The translations under genes were made by a program, and so were the position numbers. A stretch of DNA of 64,000 nt from Clostridiales bacterium. Its GTDB lineage: Bacteria; Bacillota; Clostridia; UBA1381. The DNA lies in the NCBI GenBank assembly GCA_029226975.1, contig JAQXZB010000007.1:16004-80003 (forward strand), in the 5' to 3' direction. Positions 7,402 to 16,507 of this stretch are shown here, piece after piece; position 1 is the stretch's first letter, and each line of letters starts with the position of its first letter. The notes below the pieces were generated by a model. It was not told where the DNA came from, did not search any database, and saw only the letters and a program-made list of their open reading frames with translations.

Positions 7402-8421
7402 TTATTCGGATTTCGGCGCAAACACAACGTTTACTTTATCCGCAAGCTCTGACGGAACATTGTATATGATTACGCCAAACTTTGCATTACCCTGTATAGA
7501 GCCAAACACCGTTTCGTCAACAGCAATCTCTGCTGTTTCAGTACCGTTTGAAAGCTTCCAGACATAGCTTTTACCTGCTTCTACAATAACCGAGTCAAAC
7601 ACAGCGCCTACGGAGCATATACCGTCCGTGTCACTCTCCTCGTTTCCGTATACTGCTTTGGAGGTAGGTGAAACATCACCCGACACCGGAGTGTCCGCTG
7701 TTGTACGGGTTACGTCAACCCTGGCAAGCATCGTTTTTGCAAGAACACCATTATCTGACGAATCAACCATCTGTTCAAAAACCAAATATCCATCAGTTTT
7801 TATATCTATATCTTTTATTTCTACTGATGTTAGTGTTTTGTATTGTACGGTTGATATTTTTTCCTTTCTTATCGGTGTTATTTCTGCCAACTTTTTATAA
7901 GTATTGCCTGCTTTAATTTGTGATTTATCGGTAATCTTTATGTCATTTAGCTGCTCTTGTGTTAATACATATACATTGAAATAATTTATTCCTTTGGAAT
8001 CATTCGCAGACTTACCGCCTTTATATTCTAATCCATAATATACCTTTAAAGAAACCTTATCTCCGGCTTTAACACTTCCTATAGCTGTAGCTGATGAATT
8101 GTTTGTATCTTCTGACGGATAAAGTCCCATACATTTAACACTGCTTTTTACGTTTCCAAAAAAATCAGCCATATTGCCTTTTTCCGAAGTGCAGTTGATT
8201 TCGGCAAACCCGCTTGTTGTATTATTGCCGATTACATCAGATGCTATTGCACTCTGCGAAAAATTAACATCTTCACTGGGTGTGACTGCTATTTTTGTAA
8301 TTGTCTGTTCTATAGGCAAATATATTTCCGTTGTGGTAGTGTCTGCCAAGGCTGTTATGCCCATTGCCGCTGCGGTCATTACCGCCGCTGCCGCTATTGA
8401 AATTAGCTTTTTAAACCTCAT
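7402..8421 (-). CDS. Secreted protein of unknown function
   Basis: A 339-residue protein with a clear signal peptide (positively charged start, hydrophobic run ITA..AVMTAAAMGITALA, cleavage near residue 26). The mature part is Ser/Thr/Asp-rich, probably all-beta, and has no recognised catalytic motif. The middle third of the gene is visibly more A+T-rich than its neighbours. AGAGGAG precedes the ATG by about 8 nt. It follows the esterase gene after a terminator, so it may be expressed by read-through or from an unseen promoter. A glycan-binding or surface accessory role is only inferred from its position. Confidence 0.7.
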   Translation of the reverse strand: MRFKKLISIAAAAVMTAAAMGITALADTTTTEIYLPIEQTITKIAVTPSEDVNFSQSAIASDVIGNNTTSGFAEINCTSEKGNMADFFGNVKSSVKCMGLYPSEDTNNSSATAIGSVKAGDKVSLKVYYGLEYKGGKSANDSKGINYFNVYVLTQEQLNDIKITDKSQIKAGNTYKKLAEITPIRKEKISTVQYKTLTSVEIKDIDIKTDGYLVFEQMVDSSDNGVLAKTMLARVDVTRTTADTPVSGDVSPTSKAVYGNEESDTDGICSVGAVFDSVIVEAGKSYVWKLSNGTETAEIAVDETVFGSIQGNAKFGVIIYNVPSELADKVNVVFAPKSE

Positions 8422-8501
8422 TTTTAATTCTCCTCTCTTTTTTTATGTTTCTGATTTGTATTCTTTTGTACTCACCCTTTCCCCCTTTCATGAGAATACG
8501 C

Positions 8502-8526
8502 AAAAAAGATACATATTCTGTATCTT
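8502..8526 (-). terminator. Terminator between the esterase gene and the 339-residue protein gene
   Basis: Minus-strand stem AAGATACA / TGTATCTT with a 5-nt loop, followed by further T residues (8-bp perfect stem). It may reduce expression of the two downstream small genes. Confidence 0.7.
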
Positions 8527-8539
8527 ATAAACGGCTTGC

Positions 8540-8567
8540 CCCAAAGCCCCGTCGGGGGGCTTTGGAC
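8540..8567. other. GC-rich hairpin after the esterase gene
   Basis: CCAAAGCCCC and GGGGCTTTGG (allowing one extra G) form a strong hairpin about 20 nt after the esterase stop codon. There is no T-run, so it is more likely an mRNA 3'-end stabiliser than a second terminator. Confidence 0.5.
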
Positions 8568-8586
8568 ATTACCCGTTATTGCTTAT

Positions 8587-11500
8587 TTAAAATGCGGCAC
8601 AGAGGGCTTTCATGTCCTCCCATACAAACGCCTTGTATTTTGCCGCGCCCGAAACCGCTTCAAATTCACGGATTTTTGCCGGGGTGGTCTTGTAAACGCT
8701 GATTAGTCTGCCGTCCGCGTCATATGCCGCCAGATACAGCACCGCATTGGGGTTTTGGGTGTCGGGAATTTGTATGCTTACCGTTACCTTGTCACCTGCG
8801 TTTACATCGGTTATTTTGTAATCCGTCACCACCGGAGCGTCACCCAAGACATATGCGCTCTCCGTTACCGTCAGATTATCGAAATATGTCGCGTTTTCTA
8901 TGCCCTCATTGTTTGCAGATGAGGCGTGATACAGTTTAACGGCGGTTATACCCTCCTTTAAACGGTCAAAGAGATACTTGTTTTTCTCGTAGTCCTTTGC
9001 TTCGTAGACATAGTTGTAATTATCATACTGCAAAACATCGTCAAGCCACATCGAGAATGTTCCGGCGTTGGGGTTTATGCTGATTTTCACATTATACCAC
9101 CTGTTATTTTCAATACCGGGCTTTATCTCGTAATAATTTCCGCAAAATCTCATGGATGTGAGCGTTACATACAGAAGCGGAATTTCTTTTCCGTCCTTTG
9201 TAACGGCGTTTACGCCTCTTGCGGCTCTTATTGCACTGTCGCCGCCCTCGAACATCATATCAAAGCTGATTGTGACATTGCTCTGAGGATTTTGTGCATC
9301 AAGCACCGGCAATACGGCATTTACGCTCTTGCCGCCGGTGGCTGCACCGAGCCTTAACGATTGTGATGTTTCGCCCGCGGGCACTGCCGCCGCCGCAGTG
9401 GTGTTTTCACCGTCCGCATCGACTGACGCCGCGCTCATAAGCTTTGCTCCGTTGTCAAAGGCTGCGGAGCTTGTTACGGTTTTATATGATGTATTCACAT
9501 AATCCTTATGGGCAGGTCTTGTTACGGTGTATGTTGCACCGTCGTTTGCAAGGCTTGTCAAGCCGTCATTATCGGTAACAACCGCGTACATTGTGTGCAC
9601 ACCCGGCTCCGTATCGGGAGCAAATGTCCATATATCTCCGCTTTTTTGGGCTTGACCGCACAGGGTATCGTCAACATACACCTGCACACTCTCAACCGTA
9701 CCGTCCGTATCATAGGCGCGGATTGTAATTTTTCCGTTTTCGTCCGCGTCCATTTGGGTTATATACGGAATGAATTTATAACAGTCGGTTTTTTTCGTTA
9801 AATCGGTATAGAAATAGTTTTCCCTCTCGTCCGTCTTAAACGGCGCCATGGGAAGCGATTTTACATTTACCAGATTAACTGCCGCCGGCGCTGCGGTCTG
9901 GGTTTCCACAAGCGCCCTGTCAACGCCCGGCGTATCGCTCCATGCGTATCTTACCTGCGGATTTTCTATTCCGGTTACATTTATTTCTATTTTATCACCC
10001 GAAATATTTACCTGCGCGTCACTATACACGCCGTTATCATCTCTTATTTCAAAGCCCCTCGGCGCTTCACCGTCCGTTGTGGAAAGAGCGCCGCCGGTAT
10101 TTTTAAATCTTAAAACAAGAGTATCTCCCTCTCTTGTCATGCCTGCAAAGGAGGGGCTGTCGATTTGGCTGTCGGTTTCGTTTATGAAATCCGACACAAA
10201 CGCCGCCGCTCTGTCGGCAATAGGCTGCTTATCCTGGGGATGCACATCGTTTGTGTTTCCCGTATCGATGCTTACAACGGTTTTTACATTGTCAAGCCTT
10301 TCGGATACATTCCACTGACCGGCTCTTACCCCAACGCCTATGCGCCCGGAATTGTAAATCTTTGCAAAGTTTGCCGTAGGAAGCTGGACTACCACAAAGG
10401 GCAGATTTTCGTCCCCGAAAACCTCTCTCCAGTTATTTATCAGAGAAACCATTGCCTTTTCATAGTTATTGTTCACATACCATGTATTGCCCTCGCCCTG
10501 GTACCATACCGCCGCGGCAAAGGACATATCCCTTACGGGCGAAATCCTCGAATAGAAATAGGTTGACTGAGAGGATTTTGCACCGGCGAACATACTTCTC
10601 ATATCCGCGTCCCAGTTAAAGGCATAGTTGCCCGTCCATGCGGTTATGGCAGAGCCGTCAAAGCTTGCTCTTACAACGCCCACAGGGACATCGGGGTTTT
10701 CGTTTAAGACCCTCTTTCCTATCATATATCCCAAAGCCGAGAAGTAATAGGAGCCATCAACCGTTGCCGTTTTCCAGCCGGAGGTGTCCTCTGTGATAAA
10801 GAGCCTTAAATCCTCATAATCCTTATCTCTTTCGCTTCTCAGCTGTGAGAATGCCGAGAAGGTTCTGTTCATGTTCGACTGTCCGGCACACAGTATCACA
10901 TCGCCCACAGCCACGTTTTTAAGGGTTATCACTCCGCCGCCGGAGCCGGTCAAAACCAAATCCGCGGACTTTAACGCATTCTGTGCGGGGAGGGTTATCG
11001 CCCATTTCCCATGCTCTGCCGTACAGGAGGCGGCAGTGCCGTTAAAGCTTGCGGTTATAACCTCGCCGCTTTTGCCGCTGCCCTTTATTACAATGGGCTT
11101 TCCCCTTTGGAAAATCATGTTATCCGAATATATGTAATCCGTTAAAAACGTACTTACCAAAACCTTATCCGAGGCTTCGCCGGTATTGCCGTTGGAATTT
11201 TCGGCAACCGCCTTTACCGTATATTCGCCCTGTTCCAAAGCATTTAGTGTATACTCATAGGGCGCTTCGGTATCGGTAAAAACAAGGGTATCGTTTAAGT
11301 AAAACTCCACCGAATTTATCTCACGGTCCAAGGAGTCGGTTACGGAAGCCGTATATTGAAGCTCCGTACCGACAGTAACCGCCGCGTCCGAGGGTGTTCT
11401 CGAAAGGGTTGTTGTCACCACCGAATCCGGCTCCTTTGCGACCGTTGAAGAAAAGAGGCTGACATTGTCATAGAAAATATAATCATCGCTCCACTCGGTC

Positions 11501-12270
11501 TGAGTCTGCTCAAGGGTTATGCTCTTTAAATTATCAAGAGTGAACTTTACGGGCAGAGCCTGTGAATTTGCTATCTGTACTCCGTCAAGATAGGTTTCCA
11601 CAATGCCGTTGTAGAAGTCCGCAATGATTTCTATATTATACCAGTTTTCGTAATCTATGGTTGTTCCCGAATATACCGTCTGTGATTTCCCGTCATAGGA
11701 ATATATATTTTTTCCCGTAAGGGCGGTTTCTGCATTTGTCATAATCGGACAGTATTGACCCCCGTCCGTACTTGTAAGCTTTACGGCATAGGAGGGTACC
11801 TTCTTCCTCACCGTACCCAAATCATGCAGGGCAAAATCGAAAGAAAGCTTAAGCTTTGTTGTGTCCCCACCTGCCTCCGTTTCGGGAACTCTGTAAACCT
11901 CAATGCTCCTTGCGCCGCCCTTGTTTGTCGGTGTTCCCGAAGCGAGAATTTTCCCCGATGGAGCGGCCTTGCCGCCGGAGTTTCCTATGCTTTTTACCAT
12001 GTCGTCGGTCACGCTCATATTTGACAGGGGCGAGGTATCGTCATTTCTGTAAATAAATCTAAGACTGTCCTCACCGCTTTGCAAATCAGGATAAAGAGCG
12101 TCCGTATTCCCCAGTGAAGAAGCGTTATCCCCCGAAAGCGACCACGCCTGTGCTTCAAAATCAAAGGTATGAAGCTTTGTCCATTCCTCCTGCGCCAGCG
12201 CGGGTGCGCCCGAAAGGGACGCTCCAAAAGCCGCCGCCGCAAAAAGTGCCGTTAATCTTTTAAGTTTCAT
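8587..12270 (-). CDS. Secreted multimodular carbohydrate esterase (sialate O-acetylesterase-like)
   Basis: Removes ester groups from polysaccharide outside the cell. Modules in order: signal peptide ending near ALA; a LamG-like beta domain (about 30-275); an Ig-like domain (about 290-375); the catalytic SASA/SGNH part, with the nucleophile in AGQSNMN (Ser about 465), WYQGEGN (about 590) and the Asp-x-His pair in NDVHPQ (about 675); another Ig-like segment (about 850-930); a second LamG-like domain; and a C-terminal module of about 85 residues. That last module closely resembles the C-terminus of the neighbouring 1380-residue GH5. The ATG at 12270 is chosen because AGGAG lies 6 nt before it; a TTG at 12288 would include the ribosome binding site in the coding sequence. 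It starts 14 nt before the GH5 stop, so the two are coupled. Deacetylation of xanthan-like polymer is inferred from context. Confidence 0.85.
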   Translation of the reverse strand: MKLKRLTALFAAAAFGASLSGAPALAQEEWTKLHTFDFEAQAWSLSGDNASSLGNTDALYPDLQSGEDSLRFIYRNDDTSPLSNMSVTDDMVKSIGNSGGKAAPSGKILASGTPTNKGGARSIEVYRVPETEAGGDTTKLKLSFDFALHDLGTVRKKVPSYAVKLTSTDGGQYCPIMTNAETALTGKNIYSYDGKSQTVYSGTTIDYENWYNIEIIADFYNGIVETYLDGVQIANSQALPVKFTLDNLKSITLEQTQTEWSDDYIFYDNVSLFSSTVAKEPDSVVTTTLSRTPSDAAVTVGTELQYTASVTDSLDREINSVEFYLNDTLVFTDTEAPYEYTLNALEQGEYTVKAVAENSNGNTGEASDKVLVSTFLTDYIYSDNMIFQRGKPIVIKGSGKSGEVITASFNGTAASCTAEHGKWAITLPAQNALKSADLVLTGSGGGVITLKNVAVGDVILCAGQSNMNRTFSAFSQLRSERDKDYEDLRLFITEDTSGWKTATVDGSYYFSALGYMIGKRVLNENPDVPVGVVRASFDGSAITAWTGNYAFNWDADMRSMFAGAKSSQSTYFYSRISPVRDMSFAAAVWYQGEGNTWYVNNNYEKAMVSLINNWREVFGDENLPFVVVQLPTANFAKIYNSGRIGVGVRAGQWNVSERLDNVKTVVSIDTGNTNDVHPQDKQPIADRAAAFVSDFINETDSQIDSPSFAGMTREGDTLVLRFKNTGGALSTTDGEAPRGFEIRDDNGVYSDAQVNISGDKIEINVTGIENPQVRYAWSDTPGVDRALVETQTAAPAAVNLVNVKSLPMAPFKTDERENYFYTDLTKKTDCYKFIPYITQMDADENGKITIRAYDTDGTVESVQVYVDDTLCGQAQKSGDIWTFAPDTEPGVHTMYAVVTDNDGLTSLANDGATYTVTRPAHKDYVNTSYKTVTSSAAFDNGAKLMSAASVDADGENTTAAAAVPAGETSQSLRLGAATGGKSVNAVLPVLDAQNPQSNVTISFDMMFEGGDSAIRAARGVNAVTKDGKEIPLLYVTLTSMRFCGNYYEIKPGIENNRWYNVKISINPNAGTFSMWLDDVLQYDNYNYVYEAKDYEKNKYLFDRLKEGITAVKLYHASSANNEGIENATYFDNLTVTESAYVLGDAPVVTDYKITDVNAGDKVTVSIQIPDTQNPNAVLYLAAYDADGRLISVYKTTPAKIREFEAVSGAAKYKAFVWEDMKALCAAF

Positions 12271-12284
12271 TTTTTTCTCCTTTC

Positions 12285-15200
12285 TCAAAATACTGAATTA
12301 TAGTCCGTTATCTGAATACCGCTTTGGGAAACGCCCATATTAAGGAGCGCGTCCTTGGCATCTTCCAGTCCGTCATCTTGTGCAATGCGAAGCTTGTAAA
12401 GGGGCTTCATCTCATTCCAGATAAATATTTTATACTCCGCCGCACCGGATATTGCCGCAAAGGAAGCTCTTCCCTCCTCTGCGGGCTGCTTATAAACCTT
12501 TGCAAGAGTTTTATCCGCATTATACGCCGCCAAATACAGTTCGTCACCGCTTCTCGCATCACCCGAAAGAGTAAAGCTTATTGTATCTCCCGCTTCTATA
12601 TCCGAAACCGTCCAGCTTCTCGGAGCCGGGGTTGGTGTCGGCGTTGGTGTGGGGGTAGGTGTCGGGGCGGGAGTAGGTGTCGGTGTGGGTGTCGGTTCGG
12701 TCTGAGTTGTTTGGAAACCGAAATTATCCATTTTAAACGCCGCCGCCGAGGTTGACAAATCGGGATATATGCGCACCTGCACAATATCGCCGAGCGGTGC
12801 ATTGTTTCCGTTTTCGTCCTTAAAGCTGTCCAATGCTAAGGTATATTCCTTTTGGGCACTTGTATCGAGAGTTACCTCGCTTTTGTATTCTCTGCCGTAC
12901 TTATCCGCCAGTACAATTGGCAGTGTAAGGGTTTCATTACAGTATTCGTCCGAATATCCCACACTGTTTTTGCTCTGCCAATAACCACTCACACTCGGAT
13001 CGGTCATGAGCCACGCCGTCATTTTAAGATATTCGGCACGGGTAAGATCCCATGATGAGGGCAGTGAGGAATACAGATAAGGAGCGTTGTCCATGGTATA
13101 GCTCTCCTTAAATATATACTGTATATCGTTGCCGCCGTCATTTATACAGCCCTTTGTGTCCACAATTTTAAAATACTCGTCCTCCGCGGTCGTAAGTCCG
13201 CCGTTTGCAAAGCTCATGCCGGTACCCTCAAAGGTTTCGGTGTAATTGACCTCATCTGTTATCTCGCCGGTCTTTTCAACAGGCATATACGAGAAGGTCA
13301 AATCGTCCACTACAAGCTCCGATGCCTGTGCATCGGACATATATATAACTATCGTGTCCGAGCCGGCAATGGTTTCTTGGCTGTTTTCTATCTTTGTGTT
13401 AAGGGAAAGCTGCGCACTGCTTACGCCCCAGTTTCCCAATGACGCGTCAAGGGTCGCCTGTCCGGTCATAACATCACCGTTATAAAGACAAACCACAAAT
13501 TTCGAGGTCTGCGGATAACGCCTTGAGCCGTGGGAAATGGAATTTGCCTTTGTCTTTGCGCTTACCGCAAGCGCCTTGCTCATATCCCAATCCTCCAAAA
13601 TCGCTCCGCTTATTTTCACGCTCTGGGCTGAAGTTCCCCAGTAATTATTGATTTTAAGAGCCGCACTGCCGTCATAGCCCGTGCCCTCGCTTATCTGTGC
13701 TGTGAAATACTTCGATTCGCTCTGATCTCCCTGTGCTTCGATTGTCATATCCGTCACATTATTATCAAAATCTGTCACAAAAACGGTCTTATAGTCCTCA
13801 TTTGTGTCAATTTCGGGCTTGTTTGTGACATTTATATCATCTACAATAAAGGTTCCCGCGCTGTTTTTCTCGGCTCCGCCGAAGCGTATACCCCTCATTC
13901 TGCCCGCCTGCATAGGTGCACCGCAGTCTAAGAGATAAAACTCCGATATGGGTATGCGGTATTCTCTAAAGCCCATGCCTTCGAGATGCACTTCCACTTC
14001 ATTTGTGTAGGTTTCATAAACCGGGTCTATTAAAGAAACGCTTATATCCTGTTCCCCGGTTAAGGTCTTTGCATAAAATACCAGCTCCGTACCATAGGAC
14101 ATATCGTCCTTTATGGCGGGACGGGATTTAAAGAAGTCGGAGGACGCCTGATAATCAACAACCGCTCTTGACATTTGCCCCTCGCCTCTTTTATAGGTAA
14201 CGGCATAGCCGTTGGGCGAGCGGTAACCGTCCTGGGTAATTGCCGCGCTCATTTTCTCGTCCTTGGCGCCCTCAAGCACCGACAGCACCGGATAACGCTT
14301 CCAGCTCCACTCCCGCTCAAAGCCGTATTTTGCTTCCCGATACTGATACGCCGCGGTCTTTTCGGGATAATCCTTGGTAAATGAAATATTATCTATCCAA
14401 AATTCATCTTCCAATTTATATCCGGTATTTATTACCATTGAGCTCATCTCGTCCGGGTTTAAAAGCTCATCGCCCAAATCAAAGATATACTGCCGCCAAG
14501 AGCTGTCGCCCTCTTGGGTTATTATCCGCACACCCGTTCCGCCGACGCTTATATCAAGCCTTTGCGACGTTCCCGGAGTTTTTACGCATATGGAGAAATA
14601 TTTAGTGTCCCTCGGCACTCGTATGTCCCCGAAGCTTAATGTGGTGCTTCCGCCCCAAAGTCCGTCCTTTCGGTTATAGGAAATTTTTATTGCATTTGTC
14701 ATTTCCCCATCAACGCCCTCGGTTTGCTCTAAGGACGAGTGGAAATATGAGGTTGACGAAGGTCCCTGATAATCCTTCATTCCCGCAAAGGAAACATTAT
14801 CACTGTCAAAAACCGTATATTCGCCCTTGTCGATATAGGTGTATTCGGGTGCGGCAAGGGTTGGATTTTGGCTTTTTTCAAGCTTTACATTATCTATGCT
14901 AAGCTCTCCGTCCTGTGTTGTCGAGCCTTTAAGGGCAATGGCATAAATGCCCTTTAAAAGACCGTCCGTATTGGGATTGCCCTCAATATTAAGCTCATCA
15001 ACGCCTATGGAGATATGCTGCCCCTCTCCCGAAAGCACAATCTCCTTTGTCCAATATTCTGTATCCGTACAGTAAAAGCCTATACTTATCTTATCTCCCT
15101 CTCTGCCCGAAATATCCATTGAAAGCTTTTGTATACCGTTTAAATCCCATTCAAGCGGCAGATACATCAAAGTCGAATAATCCGCCTTATAGGTCATTTT

Positions 15201-16427
15201 AAGCGCTCCGTCCGAAACGGCGGTTGTTGTACGGTTTAAGGCATAGCCCCTGAATTTGTCCTCGGTAAAATCGTTTATATACTCTCCCTCTGTATTGTCC
15301 GCCGTTTGCGGGAAGCTTAAAAGATGCTTCTTTATATATGCGCCGTTAAAGACGGTGGTTTTAAAATCCCAGTCTGTTATCATTCTCGGCGTTGATTTCA
15401 TATGCAAATTCCATGCGGTATAATTTACGGGCACATCATATCCGCCGTAACCGCCGTCCATCCATTTTATAAGCTGACGCATCCAAATTCCGCTTGTTGA
15501 GGAGGTGTTTCCTGTTACGATACCGTCCGAACCGTCCCAGCCCCATTCCCCGGAAATTACCGGAGCGATTTTCCTCACCTGACCGACATAATAATCCCAG
15601 CTGTCGCGGTTGCCCTTGCCGGGGTATATGTGGGTATCGTAAATGATGCCAAGCCCCGACTTTGACGTATCATTACCGCTGCCGCAGTCCGAAAGCGCGT
15701 AGCCGTTCGCTACTCCCGATATGTCATATGCCCAGTTCTGACCGCCGGCGGCAAGAATATTTTTCGCGCCCGCGTCTCTTATTGCTTCGACAAGCTCCTG
15801 GTGTCCGTAGGCTCTTACCACTTGGCCGTCCTTTGAGATATAACCGCCGTTTCGCCATACCTCCCAGGTATTTGTTTGACTGTCGCTTTCCCATTCGCCG
15901 GATTCCTCGTTGTATTTTTGAGGCTTGATGTCATGAGGCTCGTTTAAAAGCCCGAAAAGCACTGTCGGGTTATTGCCGTATGTTTGGGCAATATCCACCC
16001 AGAAATTATAGGTTTCTTCAACGGGCATTACATATGTATGGCAGTCCAAAAGCACATACTTCCCTCTTGAAGCGGCAAGGCTTATGAGGTTATCCACATA
16101 TTCCCTGTACTGCTCCTTTGTAAGTCCGCCGGCCTTGCCCGCAGCTTCAAACTCGCCCTTTGAGCCGTTGTTCCAATACTTGGGCAAAACAGCCACTCTT
16201 ATGATATTGGCATTCCATGAATCGAACATTTCTATCGCCGATTCGTAAATATGCTCCGCCATGCCCCAGCCAAGGCTGGGAACGTTCACTCCTCGAAGCG
16301 TTATATCACCGTCCTCCGTTACAAGGCGGTTTCCCTCGACATGAATTTCACTGCTTTTTGCAAGGCTGCTTGCCGGCAGTGCCGCAAGCATCAGTATAAG
16401 CAAAAATAATCCCGATAGCTTTTTCAT
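12285..16427 (-). CDS. Large secreted GH5 endo-glucanase with multiple binding modules
   Basis: 1380 residues. Signal peptide (1-23), then a GH5 (beta/alpha)8 domain to about 370. The acid/base Glu163 is in LFGLLNEPH and the probable nucleophile Glu294 in VISGEWGW. Next come about four CBM-like beta-sandwich domains with repeated W/DLxx and IDNV/VDDI segments, then a Pro-Thr linker (about 1247-1269). The C-terminal module (about 1270-1350) is shared with the esterase. The architecture suits attack on a branched, beta-1,4-linked glucan at the cell surface. From the literature as remembered, a gut Ruminococcaceae xanthanase is a GH5 with several CBMs; this protein matches that plan but identity was not tested. 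The start has GGAGGAGG upstream. It contains a repeat-motif pair near 14601 and 14623. Confidence 0.88.
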   Translation of the reverse strand: MKKLSGLFLLILMLAALPASSLAKSSEIHVEGNRLVTEDGDITLRGVNVPSLGWGMAEHIYESAIEMFDSWNANIIRVAVLPKYWNNGSKGEFEAAGKAGGLTKEQYREYVDNLISLAASRGKYVLLDCHTYVMPVEETYNFWVDIAQTYGNNPTVLFGLLNEPHDIKPQKYNEESGEWESDSQTNTWEVWRNGGYISKDGQVVRAYGHQELVEAIRDAGAKNILAAGGQNWAYDISGVANGYALSDCGSGNDTSKSGLGIIYDTHIYPGKGNRDSWDYYVGQVRKIAPVISGEWGWDGSDGIVTGNTSSTSGIWMRQLIKWMDGGYGGYDVPVNYTAWNLHMKSTPRMITDWDFKTTVFNGAYIKKHLLSFPQTADNTEGEYINDFTEDKFRGYALNRTTTAVSDGALKMTYKADYSTLMYLPLEWDLNGIQKLSMDISGREGDKISIGFYCTDTEYWTKEIVLSGEGQHISIGVDELNIEGNPNTDGLLKGIYAIALKGSTTQDGELSIDNVKLEKSQNPTLAAPEYTYIDKGEYTVFDSDNVSFAGMKDYQGPSSTSYFHSSLEQTEGVDGEMTNAIKISYNRKDGLWGGSTTLSFGDIRVPRDTKYFSICVKTPGTSQRLDISVGGTGVRIITQEGDSSWRQYIFDLGDELLNPDEMSSMVINTGYKLEDEFWIDNISFTKDYPEKTAAYQYREAKYGFEREWSWKRYPVLSVLEGAKDEKMSAAITQDGYRSPNGYAVTYKRGEGQMSRAVVDYQASSDFFKSRPAIKDDMSYGTELVFYAKTLTGEQDISVSLIDPVYETYTNEVEVHLEGMGFREYRIPISEFYLLDCGAPMQAGRMRGIRFGGAEKNSAGTFIVDDINVTNKPEIDTNEDYKTVFVTDFDNNVTDMTIEAQGDQSESKYFTAQISEGTGYDGSAALKINNYWGTSAQSVKISGAILEDWDMSKALAVSAKTKANSISHGSRRYPQTSKFVVCLYNGDVMTGQATLDASLGNWGVSSAQLSLNTKIENSQETIAGSDTIVIYMSDAQASELVVDDLTFSYMPVEKTGEITDEVNYTETFEGTGMSFANGGLTTAEDEYFKIVDTKGCINDGGNDIQYIFKESYTMDNAPYLYSSLPSSWDLTRAEYLKMTAWLMTDPSVSGYWQSKNSVGYSDEYCNETLTLPIVLADKYGREYKSEVTLDTSAQKEYTLALDSFKDENGNNAPLGDIVQVRIYPDLSTSAAAFKMDNFGFQTTQTEPTPTPTPTPAPTPTPTPTPTPTPAPRSWTVSDIEAGDTISFTLSGDARSGDELYLAAYNADKTLAKVYKQPAEEGRASFAAISGAAEYKIFIWNEMKPLYKLRIAQDDGLEDAKDALLNMGVSQSGIQITDYNSVF

Positions 16428-16462
16428 TTCAATCCTCCTCCATGTTAATATTTTACAATATT

Positions 16463-16487
16463 TTTCTCCGATATTAAACAGGAGAAA
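16463..16487. other. Inverted repeat upstream of the large GH5 gene
   Basis: TTTCTCC (16463-16469) and GGAGAAA (16481-16487) form a 7-bp inverted repeat in the 80-nt gap between the GH94 and GH5 genes. No T-run follows on the minus strand, so an operator or an mRNA processing hairpin is more likely than a terminator. The gap also holds a run of seven G and an A+T-rich stretch, but no clear -35/-10 pair. Confidence 0.35.
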
Positions 16488-16507
16488 CTTTTAATAAGGG
16501 GGGGTTT

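Noticed and set aside
12655..12705. Short tandem repeat in the GH5 gene as a DNA-level repeat
   Set aside because: It encodes a Pro-Thr linker, which fully explains the repetition.
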